DNA of 64,000 bases from Staphylococcus edaphicus (GCF_002614725.1 NZ_MRZN01000007.1:1-64000), one strand, 5' to 3'. Positions 7,594 through 16,774 are shown, counted from the first letter of the stretch. Numbers and translations: made by a program. The notes: generated from the letters alone by a model not told the origin.

Positions 7594-10500
7594 ATGGCTA
7601 AGAAAAAGAACACTTATAAGGTACCTTCAATTGTAGCACTTACGTTAGCAGGTACAGCTTTGACAACTCATCATGCTCAAGCGGCAAGTAATACACAAGA
7701 TCAAACTCCGAACAAAAATGTATTGGATGACGAAAAAGCACTTAACCAAAGTGAACAAATTAAATCTGAAATTAGCAAACCAACAACAAATATTTCAGGT
7801 ACACAGACATACCAAGACCCTACAGAAGTAAAAGATGCATCTGAAAATGAAGAAAAAAATTATGATGCACAATTAGATGAATTGAATAATCAATCTTCTG
7901 AACAGACATCAAAACAGGATACATATAATCTAGAAGCACCAGTTCAAGAAGAACAACAAGATGTCTCTCAAGACAATGCCAGTGAGTCAACAAAAATTGT
8001 ACAAACTTCAACAGAACATGATAACCAAGAAGTTCAAGAAGAAACAACTGAAACACCACAAACTAACACAAGTAATGAAGAGCAAGATACTTCATCAGAA
8101 GTGCAACCATCTCATGATGATAATTTAAATGTCGAAGAACATAACACAGAAGCTTCAAATACAAATGAAAATCCATCTGTGAATACAACAGAAAACGTTG
8201 ACTCATCTAACGATGATCAAGATAACGTTCAAAGCGATGATTCTACTGCTTCTGAATCAGCGAAACAAGATGATACGTCTAATCTAGATGACGCTTCTGA
8301 CGCTGATAATGAAGACGTTAATGCTTCTAACATTGATCAAGATAAAGCTCAAAGCGATGACACTGCTGCTTCTGAGTCAGTGAAACAAGATGATGCTTCA
8401 GGTCAATATGACGCTTCTGACGCTGATAATGAAGACATTGACGTTTCAAAAGATGATCAAGATAACGCTCAAAGCAATGATTCTGCTGCTTCTGAATCAG
8501 CGAAACAAGATGATGCTTCTAGTCAAGATGACGCTTCTAACGCTGATAATGAAGACATTGATGCTTCTAACAATGATCAAGATAAAGCTCAAAGCGATGA
8601 CACTGCTGCTTCTGAGTCAGCGAAACAGGATGATGCTTCTAGTCTAGATGACGCTTCTGACGCTGATAATGAAGACATTGATGCTTCTAACGATGATCAA
8701 GATAACGCTCAAAGCGATGACACTGCTGCTTCTGAGTCAGCGAAACAGGATGATGCTTCTAGTCTAGATGACGCTTCTGATGCTGATAATGAAGACATTG
8801 ACGTTTCAAAAAATGATCAAAATGGTAAAGAACCAGCAACAAAAGTAGCTAATAATGTAGCTAAATCAACGGAAAAAGCTTCGCCTGAAGAAAAGAAAGT
8901 ACAGCTGACTACATTCAGTACAAAAGCGACACCTAAACTTAGGGTAGCGAATACTAGTGCTAATACTGCAGTAGCTTCACGTTCTGCAGTAACTAGAGCA
9001 GCAACAACAAGTGCAGCATTACCTAAATATTCACCAAAAGTTAATTCTTCAATTAATAACTATATTCGTAAAAATAATTTCAAAGCTCCAAATTACGAAC
9101 AAGATATAGCGAGTTACTTACCTAAATATAATTACCGCTATGGTAAACCTGAAGGTATAGTTATGCATGATACTGCAAATGACAGTTCAACTATTACCGG
9201 TGAGATTAATTATATGAAGAACAATTACACGAGTGCTTTCGTTCATGCCTATGTAGACGGAAACCGTATAATTGAAACTGCTAATACGGACTATTTGGCA
9301 TGGGGTGCTGGTCCGCAAGCAAACGATCGCTTTATACATGTTGAATTAGTTCATACACATGACTATGATTCATTTGCGCGTTCTATAAATAACTACGCAG
9401 ATTATGCTGCAACTAACTTACAATACTATGGCCTTGCACCAGACAGTGCAGAGTATGATGGCGTTGGTACTGTATGGACTCACCAAGCAGTTAGTAATTA
9501 TTTAGGTGGTTCAGATCATAGTGATCCACATGGTTATTTAGCTGCACATAATTATAGTTATGATGAACTATATGATTTAATATATGAAAAATATTTAATT
9601 AAAACTGGTAAAGCAGCTGCTTGGGGTTCTACATCATCAGGTAGTACTGGCGGCACTGGTTCAGGCAACACCGGTACAACTACCCCACCAAAAACAGGCA
9701 CTGTTAAAGTGACTGAAAATAATGGCGTAGGACGTATTAATTCGAAAAATGATGGCTTATATACAACAGTATATGATCAAAATGGTAAAAAGACGGATCG
9801 CATAAATCAAACTCTTAAAGTTACTAAATCTGCCACTCTAGGTAAAGAGAATTACTATTTAGTGTCCGATTATAACAAAGGCACATTACTTGGCTGGGTA
9901 CATCAAGGTGATGTGAGTTACAATGCCGCTAAAGCTGCTACTAAAATTAACAAAACATATAAAGTAAATCCTGGAGAAGTTATTTATTCAGTACCTTGGG
10001 GTACAAGTTCCCAAAAAGTTGGTACTGTTTCAGGCAAATCAGCTCAGACATTCAAAGCAACGAAGCAGCAACAAATTGGTAAAACGAATTACATTTATGG
10101 TACCGTAAATAATTTATCTGGTTGGGTAAGTTTAAGTAAATTGTCTACATCAACAACTACACCAAGCAAACCATCTACTACCGACAAGTTAGTAGTGTCT
10201 AATCTTACTAACCAACAAGGTACGGTAGCTAAATCAAATCATGGCGTATACACTTCTGTGTATGATAAACAAGGTACACAAAAATCTTATGTAAATGGTC
10301 AAACATACAAATTAAGTAAGAAAGCCACTTTAGGTAGTAATGCATTTTATTTAATTACAGATAATAAAACAAATACTAATTTAGGTTGGATGCAATCTAG
10401 AGATATAACAGTAAAAGAAGCTGCTAAGAAACCTGTAGCGAATCAAACACAAACTGTTAGCAAAATTGGTCAATTAAACGCTAATAATTCAGGCATTAAA

Positions 10501-11871
10501 ACAACAGTTTATGATCCAAAAGGTAAAGACGCGTCTAAATTCTCTGGGAAGACATACACAGTCACAAAACAACGTACACAAGGAGATAACACTTATGTTT
10601 TAATCCAAAATGCTAACCAAAATACGCCGATTGGCTGGATTAATACAAAAGATATCAATACGCGTAACCTAGGTAATACAACAGCTAAAAATGGTCAATA
10701 TACTGTTAAAGCTACAAATAATGGCCTTTATGCAGTTCCTTGGGGCACTAAATCACAACAATTGGATACATTAAAAAATGTAAAAAATAATCAATTTAAT
10801 GCCTCTAAATCAGTCTTTGTAGATAAGGATGAATATGTCTACGGTATTGTTAATAATAAAACTGGTTGGATTGCTGCAAAAGACTTAAATAATACAACTA
10901 AAGCACCTACAGTTTCAAAATCACCAGTAACGCCTATAAAATTCGATTATGTTATTCATAATCAAAAGGGCAATTATTATAATGATCCAACGACTAATAA
11001 ACCAGCCGGTTCATTAAAAGACTTTTATGAAGGTATCTTTACTGTATATGAAAAACAAGTCATTAATGGTGTTACTTGGTACCACGGTAAATTAGCTAAT
11101 GGTAAAGTTGTTTGGGTAAAAGAAGACGACTTGCGTAAAGAATTAGTGAAATATTATCAATCTGGACTTACTTTGGATCAAGCAGTCGCTATTCAAAAAG
11201 GCTTGAAATTCAAACCACAAATCCAGCACACTGCAGGTAAATGGGAAAATGCCTCAGCAAGCGAGATCAAAAATGCTATGGATTCTAGTAAGTTAATCAA
11301 AGACCCTACACAAAAATATCAATTCTTACGCTTAGACAAATCACAAAACATCTCTTCAGCGGATTTAAATAAACTACTAGTTGGTAAAGGGATTTTAGAA
11401 GGACAAGGTGAAGCGTTTAGTGAAGCTGCTAAAGCCTATAACATTAATGAAGTTTATTTAATCTCACATGCCCTACTCGAAACGGGTAATGGTACTTCTA
11501 AACTAGCTAACGGTGGAGATGTCGTTAATGGTAAAGTAGTAACAAATGGTACAGATAAATACTACAATATGTTTGGTATTGGTGCGGTTGACAGTGATGC
11601 AGTTAAGCAAGGTTTCATAACTGCTAAGAATAACGGTTGGAACACAGTTAAAAAAGCAATCGTTGGCGGTGCTAAATTCATTGCTGGCTCATATATCAAT
11701 CAAGGACAAAATACACTTTACAAAATGCGTTGGAATCCTGAAAATCCAGGCGTTCATCAATATGCTACAGACGTAGCATGGGCATCTCATAACGCAACAC
11801 GTATTAAAGGATTTTATGATTCAATGGGCAAATTAGGTAAATACTTTGATGTGGATACTTATAAAAAATAG
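7594..11871 (+). CDS. atl: Bifunctional autolysin Atl (amidase and glucosaminidase)
   Basis: This 1425-residue secreted peptidoglycan hydrolase separates daughter cells and, in coagulase-negative staphylococci, aids attachment. It has a signal peptide (1 to about 30, ending AQA), then an unusually long acidic propeptide (about 31-440) holding five 40-residue repeats (205-404). The N-acetylmuramoyl-L-alanine amidase domain follows (about 500-670). Its zinc ligands are H525, H630 and D644, with E584 and H642 catalytic, which matches S. aureus residues at a constant offset of 260. Six GW-type repeats span about 700-1190 (GW at 767, 843, 931, 1014 and 1091; W1174). The C-terminal endo-N-acetylglucosaminidase has catalytic E1296 in LLETGNG. 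S. aureus Atl has about 1256 residues; the extra length is mostly propeptide. Confidence 0.96.
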   Translation: MAKKKNTYKVPSIVALTLAGTALTTHHAQAASNTQDQTPNKNVLDDEKALNQSEQIKSEISKPTTNISGTQTYQDPTEVKDASENEEKNYDAQLDELNNQSSEQTSKQDTYNLEAPVQEEQQDVSQDNASESTKIVQTSTEHDNQEVQEETTETPQTNTSNEEQDTSSEVQPSHDDNLNVEEHNTEASNTNENPSVNTTENVDSSNDDQDNVQSDDSTASESAKQDDTSNLDDASDADNEDVNASNIDQDKAQSDDTAASESVKQDDASGQYDASDADNEDIDVSKDDQDNAQSNDSAASESAKQDDASSQDDASNADNEDIDASNNDQDKAQSDDTAASESAKQDDASSLDDASDADNEDIDASNDDQDNAQSDDTAASESAKQDDASSLDDASDADNEDIDVSKNDQNGKEPATKVANNVAKSTEKASPEEKKVQLTTFSTKATPKLRVANTSANTAVASRSAVTRAATTSAALPKYSPKVNSSINNYIRKNNFKAPNYEQDIASYLPKYNYRYGKPEGIVMHDTANDSSTITGEINYMKNNYTSAFVHAYVDGNRIIETANTDYLAWGAGPQANDRFIHVELVHTHDYDSFARSINNYADYAATNLQYYGLAPDSAEYDGVGTVWTHQAVSNYLGGSDHSDPHGYLAAHNYSYDELYDLIYEKYLIKTGKAAAWGSTSSGSTGGTGSGNTGTTTPPKTGTVKVTENNGVGRINSKNDGLYTTVYDQNGKKTDRINQTLKVTKSATLGKENYYLVSDYNKGTLLGWVHQGDVSYNAAKAATKINKTYKVNPGEVIYSVPWGTSSQKVGTVSGKSAQTFKATKQQQIGKTNYIYGTVNNLSGWVSLSKLSTSTTTPSKPSTTDKLVVSNLTNQQGTVAKSNHGVYTSVYDKQGTQKSYVNGQTYKLSKKATLGSNAFYLITDNKTNTNLGWMQSRDITVKEAAKKPVANQTQTVSKIGQLNANNSGIKTTVYDPKGKDASKFSGKTYTVTKQRTQGDNTYVLIQNANQNTPIGWINTKDINTRNLGNTTAKNGQYTVKATNNGLYAVPWGTKSQQLDTLKNVKNNQFNASKSVFVDKDEYVYGIVNNKTGWIAAKDLNNTTKAPTVSKSPVTPIKFDYVIHNQKGNYYNDPTTNKPAGSLKDFYEGIFTVYEKQVINGVTWYHGKLANGKVVWVKEDDLRKELVKYYQSGLTLDQAVAIQKGLKFKPQIQHTAGKWENASASEIKNAMDSSKLIKDPTQKYQFLRLDKSQNISSADLNKLLVGKGILEGQGEAFSEAAKAYNINEVYLISHALLETGNGTSKLANGGDVVNGKVVTNGTDKYYNMFGIGAVDSDAVKQGFITAKNNGWNTVKKAIVGGAKFIAGSYINQGQNTLYKMRWNPENPGVHQYATDVAWASHNATRIKGFYDSMGKLGKYFDVDTYKK
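8206..8805 (+). repeat. Five tandem 120-bp repeats in the atl propeptide
   Basis: Units start at 8206, 8326, 8446, 8566 and 8686, and a short degenerate sixth start follows at 8806. Each unit encodes 40 residues beginning S(N/K)xDQD and containing AASESAKQDD and DADNED. Units 4 and 5 are nearly identical, and units 1-3 are more diverged. The repeat is in frame, so copy-number change would not break the gene. Confidence 0.95.
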
Positions 11872-11892
11872 TAACTGCTTAATGTCACCACA

Positions 11893-11923
11893 CAGTTAAA
11901 GTGACCTCATCATTATTTAACTG
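11893..11923 (+). other. Small hairpin in the atl 3' untranslated region
   Basis: CAGTTAAA (11893-11900) and TTTAACTG (11916-11923) can pair. An overlapping alternative pairs GTCAC (from 11884) with GTGAC. No T-run follows, so it is not a terminator by itself. Confidence 0.4.
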
Positions 11924-11934
11924 CAAACATTATA

Positions 11935-12000
11935 AAAAGAAGCGTGGAAGCCATACATCACTTTCTAATAAGTGTTATATGTCCCCTACGCTTCTTTTTA
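11935..12000. terminator. Bidirectional terminator between atl and the marR gene
   Basis: AAAAGAAGCGT (11935-11945) pairs with ACGCTTCTTTT (11988-11998), and an inner stem CACTT/AAGTG lies within. T-rich tails exist on both strands, so it serves the two convergent genes. Confidence 0.8.
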
Positions 12001-12007
12001 GTTTCAT

Positions 12008-12430
12008 TTAATTTAAATATACATGATGTGCATTCAATTTCTGCAATAACTGTTTTAAGCTTTCAATATCCTGGGCAGTTAAATTTTGACAACGTGCCTC
12101 AATTAGCGCTACTCTCACTTCATTTATTTGCTCTACTAAAGCTTTCGACTTCTCTGTAACCATTAAATCTTTACATCGCATATCTTTATTGGATTGTTTG
12201 CTAGTAATATATCCCATTTGACATAACTTCTTGATCCAACGAGACACGATGGACTGCTCTTTATTTATCTTCATTGTTAAATCATATTGTGATAATATTT
12301 TATAATTGTATAAGATTCTTAACATTTCCAGTTGCTCTGAGGTTAAATCTGTACGTTGCCCAAATCGTCTACTCACCAAGTTTAAGTCATTGCTTGTCAG
12401 TGTAATTAATTGTTCTAGTTGTTTATACAT
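12008..12430 (-). CDS. MarR-family transcriptional regulator
   Basis: This protein of about 140 residues has the MarR winged-helix fold: an N-terminal dimerisation helix, then LTSEQLEMLRIL, the recognition region INKEQSIVSRWIKKLCQMGYI, and a wing with KDMRCKDLMVTEKSKAL. It probably binds DNA as a dimer and represses nearby genes in response to an unknown ligand. The ATG at 12430 is chosen because GTGGAG precedes it by nine bases; a GTG 15 bases further upstream is also in frame. It diverges from a membrane acyltransferase gene, the usual arrangement for a MarR repressor and its target. The same gene sits beside atl in S. aureus. Confidence 0.85.
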   Translation of the reverse strand: MYKQLEQLITLTSNDLNLVSRRFGQRTDLTSEQLEMLRILYNYKILSQYDLTMKINKEQSIVSRWIKKLCQMGYITSKQSNKDMRCKDLMVTEKSKALVEQINEVRVALIEARCQNLTAQDIESLKQLLQKLNAHHVYLN

Positions 12431-12631
12431 GCTGTTCATCTCCACTACTTTAAATTAACTTTTCAAGATATTATATACACTATTTTATTTTCTAATATTA
12501 TAATAGTATTCTTCATAATATACAATAATAAAAGACAAATTGTACTATTTTGTTGCATTTCTCATATGATTTATAATAAATTAGAATTAGTGCATATAAA
12601 TTTTATCGCAACATATTAAAGGAGAAAAATA

Positions 12632-13636
12632 ATGCCACAATTGAAAGAAAGAGATTACTTTTTCGATAATGCTAGAGCGGTGTTAATCTTTCTTGTTGTG
12701 TTTGGTCACTTATTACAACCATATACAGAAGCTAGTAAACATCTATCTTCATTATATTTAACAATATACAGCTTTCATATGCCTGGTTTTTTATTTATTT
12801 CAGGTTATTTTGCAAAAAAAGCAGGTCAAGCTGGTTATTTAGAAAAAGTCTCTAAAAAACTATTAATACCATATGTCATTTTCTTTGGATTTTTCACTTT
12901 TTACTATTATTTGACTGGTAAAGAAGATAGTGTGAAATTTGATCCATTCGATCCAGTTTTTGCATTATGGTTTTTACTTACATTATTCTTTTTCCACGTT
13001 ATATTAGTCATTGTGAAAGACTATAAACCGTATTATGTATTACCAATAGCTATCATTTTATCGTTGTTTGCTGGCTATTCAACTAACATTGATAATTACT
13101 TAAGTTTTTCTAGAACAATTATGTTTTTCCCGATTTTTTATTTAGGTTATCTGTTTAAATATAAACATATCCAAACCTTAAAAAATAAAAAATTTGTCCC
13201 TGTTGCTATAATTATTTTAATTGTATTTTATGTTATATATGCCTATCATCCAATTAATGCAGATTGGTTATTGGGGGACTCACCATACATGTCACTTGAA
13301 GGCAAACAAGATTTATACAGTCCTATAAAAAGATTATTGTTGTATTTTATAATCTTAATCACACTGTTTTCTTTCTTAAATCTAATGCCTGAAAAAGAAA
13401 AATTTTACACTTATATTGGACGAAGAACAATGTATGTTTATTTATTACATGGTTTAGTCATTGGCGTCATACGCGGGTTTGGCATTTATCCATTTAAAGA
13501 TCCAGTAACAATATTAACTTATATGTTTTTACTGCTCTTTACGGCCATCATCGTGTTTGTGTTATCAACACGTTTGGTATCGAAATGGACAAATCCGATT
13601 ATCAATTTGCAATCCCCTTCTAAATTCAAGGAATAA
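12632..13636 (+). CDS. Membrane acyltransferase, acyltransferase-3 family
   Basis: This 334-residue integral membrane protein has about ten hydrophobic helices. The N-terminus RDYFFDNARAVLIFLVVFGH is typical of acyltransferase-3/COG3594 proteins (fucose 4-O-acetylase-like), whose conserved histidine in the FGH segment is part of the active site. Members O-acylate extracytoplasmic sugars or peptidoglycan using cytosolic acyl donors. The substrate here is unknown, and the protein lacks the extracellular SGNH domain that OatA has. An AAAGGAG ribosome site precedes the ATG. It diverges from the marR gene, which may regulate it. Confidence 0.82.
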   Translation: MPQLKERDYFFDNARAVLIFLVVFGHLLQPYTEASKHLSSLYLTIYSFHMPGFLFISGYFAKKAGQAGYLEKVSKKLLIPYVIFFGFFTFYYYLTGKEDSVKFDPFDPVFALWFLLTLFFFHVILVIVKDYKPYYVLPIAIILSLFAGYSTNIDNYLSFSRTIMFFPIFYLGYLFKYKHIQTLKNKKFVPVAIIILIVFYVIYAYHPINADWLLGDSPYMSLEGKQDLYSPIKRLLLYFIILITLFSFLNLMPEKEKFYTYIGRRTMYVYLLHGLVIGVIRGFGIYPFKDPVTILTYMFLLLFTAIIVFVLSTRLVSKWTNPIINLQSPSKFKE

Positions 13637-13669
13637 CCTGAGGATAAATAACAATCATTTTAAATATGT

Positions 13670-13675
13670 TATGAT
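13670..13675 (+). promoter_or_regulatory. Possible extended -10 promoter for the aminotransferase gene
   Basis: TGTTATGAT places a TATGAT hexamer behind an extended TGn element. No clear -35 hexamer is seen. If real, it gives a leader of about 200 bases. Confidence 0.35.
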
Positions 13676-13681
13676 ACCTTT

Positions 13682-13870
13682 AAGGGATTGCTGACGATAG
13701 TTTCATAAGCCTTAACAAATAGCTTAATATCGAGCAAAATAGAGCGCCTAATTCCTAATATCAAAATGATAGCATCATATTTAATGAACGAGCATCAAAA
13801 GTATCGTTATTTTTGGTGCTCGTTGCAATTATACATATTAAAATATGCTTAATTATTTCTAAATCTCGAG
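13682..13870 (+). promoter_or_regulatory. Putative structured leader upstream of the aminotransferase gene
   Basis: The leader holds several inverted repeats: TTAAGG/CCTTAA near its start, TAAGC/GCTTA, and a long stem AACGAGCATCAAAA with TTTTTGGTGCTCGTT (about 13784-13825). No T-run follows the last stem, so it is not an ordinary terminator. It matches no riboswitch or T-box consensus that could be recalled, and may simply be a structured 5' region. Confidence 0.35.
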
Positions 13871-13882
13871 GTGATTTATACA

Positions 13883-15043
13883 ATGAAACTATCTTTAAAT
13901 AATAATTCAAAATATTTAAGTGCACCAAGTATTAGACAATTTTCAAGTCGTATCAGCGGAATTGAAGATTGTATTAATTTAACTATTGGCCAGCCAGATT
14001 TTCCAATGCCAGATGTTGTAAAGTCTGCATATATCCAAGCCATCAAGGAAGATCAAACAAGCTATTCACATAATAAAGGTTTACTTGAAACAAGAAATGC
14101 AGTTAGTCAATATTTTAATCAACGTTATGACATTGAATATAGTTCAGAAGAAATTATTATTACCAATGGGGCTAGCGAAGCTTTAGACACAGCATTAAGA
14201 AGCATCATTAATCAAGGTGATGAAATATTAATCCCGGGCCCAATTTATGCTGGCTATATACCTTTAATCAAGACATTAGGTGGCGTGCCCGTTTACATTG
14301 ATACGACTAAAACCAATTACAAAGTTACGCCTGAAGCAATTGAGTCACATTTATCATCAAAAACCAAAGCCATACTTTTAAATTACCCAACAAATCCTAC
14401 AGGTGTTGTTTTAACCTACAATGAAGTTCAAGCCCTTACTGAAACACTAAAAAATTCACCCCTATTTATCATTAGTGATGAAATATACGCTGAAAATACT
14501 TTTAATGGTAAACACACCTCTTTTGCAGAATTTTCATCTATAAGGGATCAATTGTTAATAGTAGGTGGATTAAGTAAATCACATTCCGCAACAGGTATCC
14601 GTATTGGCTTCTTATTAGGTCCAGAGTATTTAATTGAAAAGCTAACCTTTATGCATGCTTATAATTGTATTTGTGCAAATGTGCCAGCACAAATAGCTTG
14701 TATTGCAGCCTTAAATGAAGGCATGGAAGCACCACAGTATATGAATGAAGCGTATATTGAACGTCGTAATTTTCTAATACAAAAACTCGAATCATTAGGC
14801 TTTGAGCTAGATGCAACACCTGAAGGCGCTTTTTATATATTCCCAAGTATTAAACGCTTCACAGACAACGATTTTGATTTTTGTGTGGATGTATTAGAAA
14901 ATGCACATGTTGCAATAGTACCTGGTTCTTCTTTTACCGATGTTGGAAAAGGACACGTACGCATCTCTTACGCGTATGAACTTGATGCTTTAAAAGAAGC
15001 TATGCGAAGATTAGAGCGTTATCTTACAGAAAAATATAAATAA
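13883..15043 (+). CDS. PLP-dependent aminotransferase, class I/II
   Basis: This 386-residue cytoplasmic enzyme transfers an amino group between an amino acid and a 2-oxo acid. Fold-type I markers are present: TIGQPDF near residues 34-40, the YSHNKGL substrate loop, NPTG at 171-174, SDEIY at 198-202, the PLP lysine K232 in GLSKSHSATGIR, and a C-terminal VRISYA arginine that binds the substrate carboxylate. The ATG at 13883 has GAGGTGA eight bases upstream; a GTG at 13871 is also in frame. It matches the aminotransferase (patA-like) beside sspA in S. aureus. Substrate is not determined; aromatic amino acids and N-acetyl-diaminopimelate are both handled within this family. Confidence 0.88.
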   Translation: MKLSLNNNSKYLSAPSIRQFSSRISGIEDCINLTIGQPDFPMPDVVKSAYIQAIKEDQTSYSHNKGLLETRNAVSQYFNQRYDIEYSSEEIIITNGASEALDTALRSIINQGDEILIPGPIYAGYIPLIKTLGGVPVYIDTTKTNYKVTPEAIESHLSSKTKAILLNYPTNPTGVVLTYNEVQALTETLKNSPLFIISDEIYAENTFNGKHTSFAEFSSIRDQLLIVGGLSKSHSATGIRIGFLLGPEYLIEKLTFMHAYNCICANVPAQIACIAALNEGMEAPQYMNEAYIERRNFLIQKLESLGFELDATPEGAFYIFPSIKRFTDNDFDFCVDVLENAHVAIVPGSSFTDVGKGHVRISYAYELDALKEAMRRLERYLTEKYK

Positions 15044-15048
15044 ATTAA

Positions 15049-15101
15049 AAAGAAGCCGGGCAAACGCTTACATTAAATTGTAGCGTTACTCGGTTTCTTA
15101 T
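15049..15101 (+). terminator. Terminator after the aminotransferase gene
   Basis: AAGAAGCCG and CGGTTTCTT form the outer stem, and AACGCT/AGCGTT plus ACA/TGT form the inner stem. T residues follow only weakly. Confidence 0.65.
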
Positions 15102-15141
15102 ATAGATAATACATGTCTACTATTTATAATGATATGAAGTA

Positions 15142-15615
15142 TTACTTGTCATTGTCAGATGACTTGTTTTCTTCATTTTCAGTATATACATTCCTTTCAG
15201 CAAATGTTTTCAATATTTGATAATATGCGATTGAATCTTCACGCTCCATATTAAACTGTTGAATCACATCTTCTGATATTTTAGGAAATTTATCCTTTAG
15301 TTTCAAACCTTTGTCAGTCAATCTAACTTTAACTCTTCGTTCATCTTCTTCTGTTCTTATACGCTCAATTAACATTTTTTTCTCTAAGCGTTTAATAATA
15401 GGACTGATTGTCCCCGAATCTAAATATAGTTCATCACATAAAGTCTTTATATAAATTGGCTTTTCATTTTCTATATATAATAAAACGATATAATTCGGAA
15501 AACTAATATCAAATTGCTTTAAATATTTATTAAATCTATTTACTACTTCTTTACTTGTTATATAGAACAAATAACACATTTCTTTTCTCATTTGATCATC
15601 AATGTTTGAAGTCAT
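15142..15615 (-). CDS. MarR-family regulator with a single N-terminal cysteine (OhrR/SarZ/MgrA type)
   Basis: This 157-residue protein has the OhrR/MgrA/SarZ layout. The motif MCYLFYITSKEV carries a lone cysteine (C14) at the position used for peroxide or thiol sensing in that group. The recognition helix region is LDSGTISPIIKRLEKKML, and the wing is RTEEDERRVKVRLTDKG. It probably represses or activates genes in response to oxidation. It occupies the place where S. aureus carries sspABC between menB and the aminotransferase gene. A promoter is visible upstream at 15642-15670. Its targets are unknown. Ohr, a classic OhrR target, is encoded 7 kb away but not adjacent. Confidence 0.85.
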   Translation of the reverse strand: MTSNIDDQMRKEMCYLFYITSKEVVNRFNKYLKQFDISFPNYIVLLYIENEKPIYIKTLCDELYLDSGTISPIIKRLEKKMLIERIRTEEDERRVKVRLTDKGLKLKDKFPKISEDVIQQFNMEREDSIAYYQILKTFAERNVYTENEENKSSDNDK

Positions 15616-15641
15616 TTCTCTCCCCCAATTCTTTTATTATA

Positions 15642-15670
15642 ATATTAATATGAATTTTAATGAAAGTCAA
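15642..15670 (-). promoter_or_regulatory. Promoter of the cysteine-type marR gene
   Basis: On the minus strand TTGACT and TAATAT are separated by 17 bases, and transcription would start about 20 bases before the ATG. The -10 region overlaps the palindrome ATATTAATAT, a possible autoregulatory operator. Confidence 0.5.
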
Positions 15671-15869
15671 AACAAATAAAAAAGTGTAATAAAACGGTCA
15701 CATTAAAAGGTATATCACTATTTATTTTTTAAAAAAATTCACCGAAGCATTAATTAATACACTCTTTATGTTCACCTATCCATTAAATTAATTAGTGATT
15801 TTAATTTTACCTTATTTAAAAAACGGCATTTTAATGATTTCCCATGATGAAAATAGGTTGTATATCAAA
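15671..15869. other. AT-rich intergenic region where S. aureus carries sspABC
   Basis: No ORF or recognisable remnant of sspA, sspB or sspC was seen. The stretch is strongly AT-rich with runs of A and T only. Confidence 0.6.
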
Positions 15870-15915
15870 AAAACAAAAAAAGCAGATTAAACAGTAATTC
15901 CATTTAACCTACTTT
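15868..15915 (-). terminator. Terminator after menB
   Basis: On the minus strand AGTAGGTTAAA and TTTAATCTGCT pair with two G-U wobbles and are followed by a run of seven T residues. It ends the menF-D-H-B operon. Confidence 0.75.
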
Positions 15916-15955
15916 CGTTTCTATATAAATATATTTAGTAAACTATATTAATCGT

Positions 15956-16774
15956 TTATGGGAATTTAGGGAATTGATCAAAATCAGGATCACGTTTTTC
16001 TTTAAATGCATCTCTACCTTCTTTAGCTTCATCAGTAGTGTAGTAAAGTAAAGTAGCGTCTCCTGCCATTTGTTGTAACCCTGCTAAACCATCAGTATCA
16101 GCATTCATTGCTGCTTTCAAGAATCTTAAAGCTGTTGGTGAATGTTGCTTCATTTCTTGACACCATTGTACAGTTTCATCCTCCACTTGTTCTAATGGCA
16201 CAACTGTATTTACTAAGCCCATATCTAACGCTTCTTGTGCATTATATTGACGACATAAATACCAAATTTCACGCGCTTTCTTATGGCCTACAATACGAGC
16301 TAAATATCCCGAACCATAGCCCGCATCAAATGAACCAACTTTAGGACCTGTTTGACCAAAAATAGCATTATCAGCAGCAATGGTTAAATCACATACAACA
16401 TTTAATACGTTACCTCCACCAATTGCGTAACCTCTAACCATCGCAACAACTGGTTTAGGAATGACACGAATAAGTCTTTGTAAATCTAGTACGTTTAAAC
16501 GCGGGATTTGATCATCACCTACGTAACCACCGTGGCCACGTACTTTTTGATCTCCACCAGAACAAAATGCTTTATCTCCTTCACCAGTCAAAATGATAAC
16601 AGAAATACGTTGATCATCACGTGCTCTTGTAAAGGCATCAATCATTTCTTGAACCGTATTCGGCGTAAATGCATTACGTACCTCAGGACGGTTGATTGTA
16701 ACTTTGGCGATACCATCATATAATTCATATTTAATTTCTTTATATTCTCTAATTGTTTCCCATTGTCTAGTCAT
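15956..16774 (-). CDS. menB: 1,4-dihydroxy-2-naphthoyl-CoA synthase MenB
   Basis: This 272-residue crotonase-family enzyme closes the naphthoquinone ring by converting o-succinylbenzoyl-CoA to 1,4-dihydroxy-2-naphthoyl-CoA in menaquinone synthesis. Seen features: [10 protein letters not shown] at about 30, the [10 protein letters not shown] oxyanion-hole segment, [11 protein letters not shown], and the GSFDAGYG loop with the aspartate found in MenB. Length is typical. The start overlaps menH by 8 bases, with AGGAGG upstream. It is the last gene of the operon. Confidence 0.96.
   Translation of the reverse strand: MTRQWETIREYKEIKYELYDGIAKVTINRPEVRNAFTPNTVQEMIDAFTRARDDQRISVIILTGEGDKAFCSGGDQKVRGHGGYVGDDQIPRLNVLDLQRLIRVIPKPVVAMVRGYAIGGGNVLNVVCDLTIAADNAIFGQTGPKVGSFDAGYGSGYLARIVGHKKAREIWYLCRQYNAQEALDMGLVNTVVPLEQVEDETVQWCQEMKQHSPTALRFLKAAMNADTDGLAGLQQMAGDATLLYYTTDEAKEGRDAFKEKRDPDFDQFPKFP

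Noticed and set aside
8390-8647. An open frame in an alternative phase of the atl repeats
   Set aside because: It exists only because the 120-bp repeat keeps phase. The product is low-complexity and lacks its own start signals.
8206-8805. Regular repeats as a possible CRISPR array
   Set aside because: Units are contiguous 120-bp coding repeats in frame with atl, with no unique spacers.
12419-12619. A 66-codon plus-strand frame between the marR and acyltransferase genes
   Set aside because: It overlaps the marR start antisense, has no ribosome site and consists of AT-rich promoter sequence.
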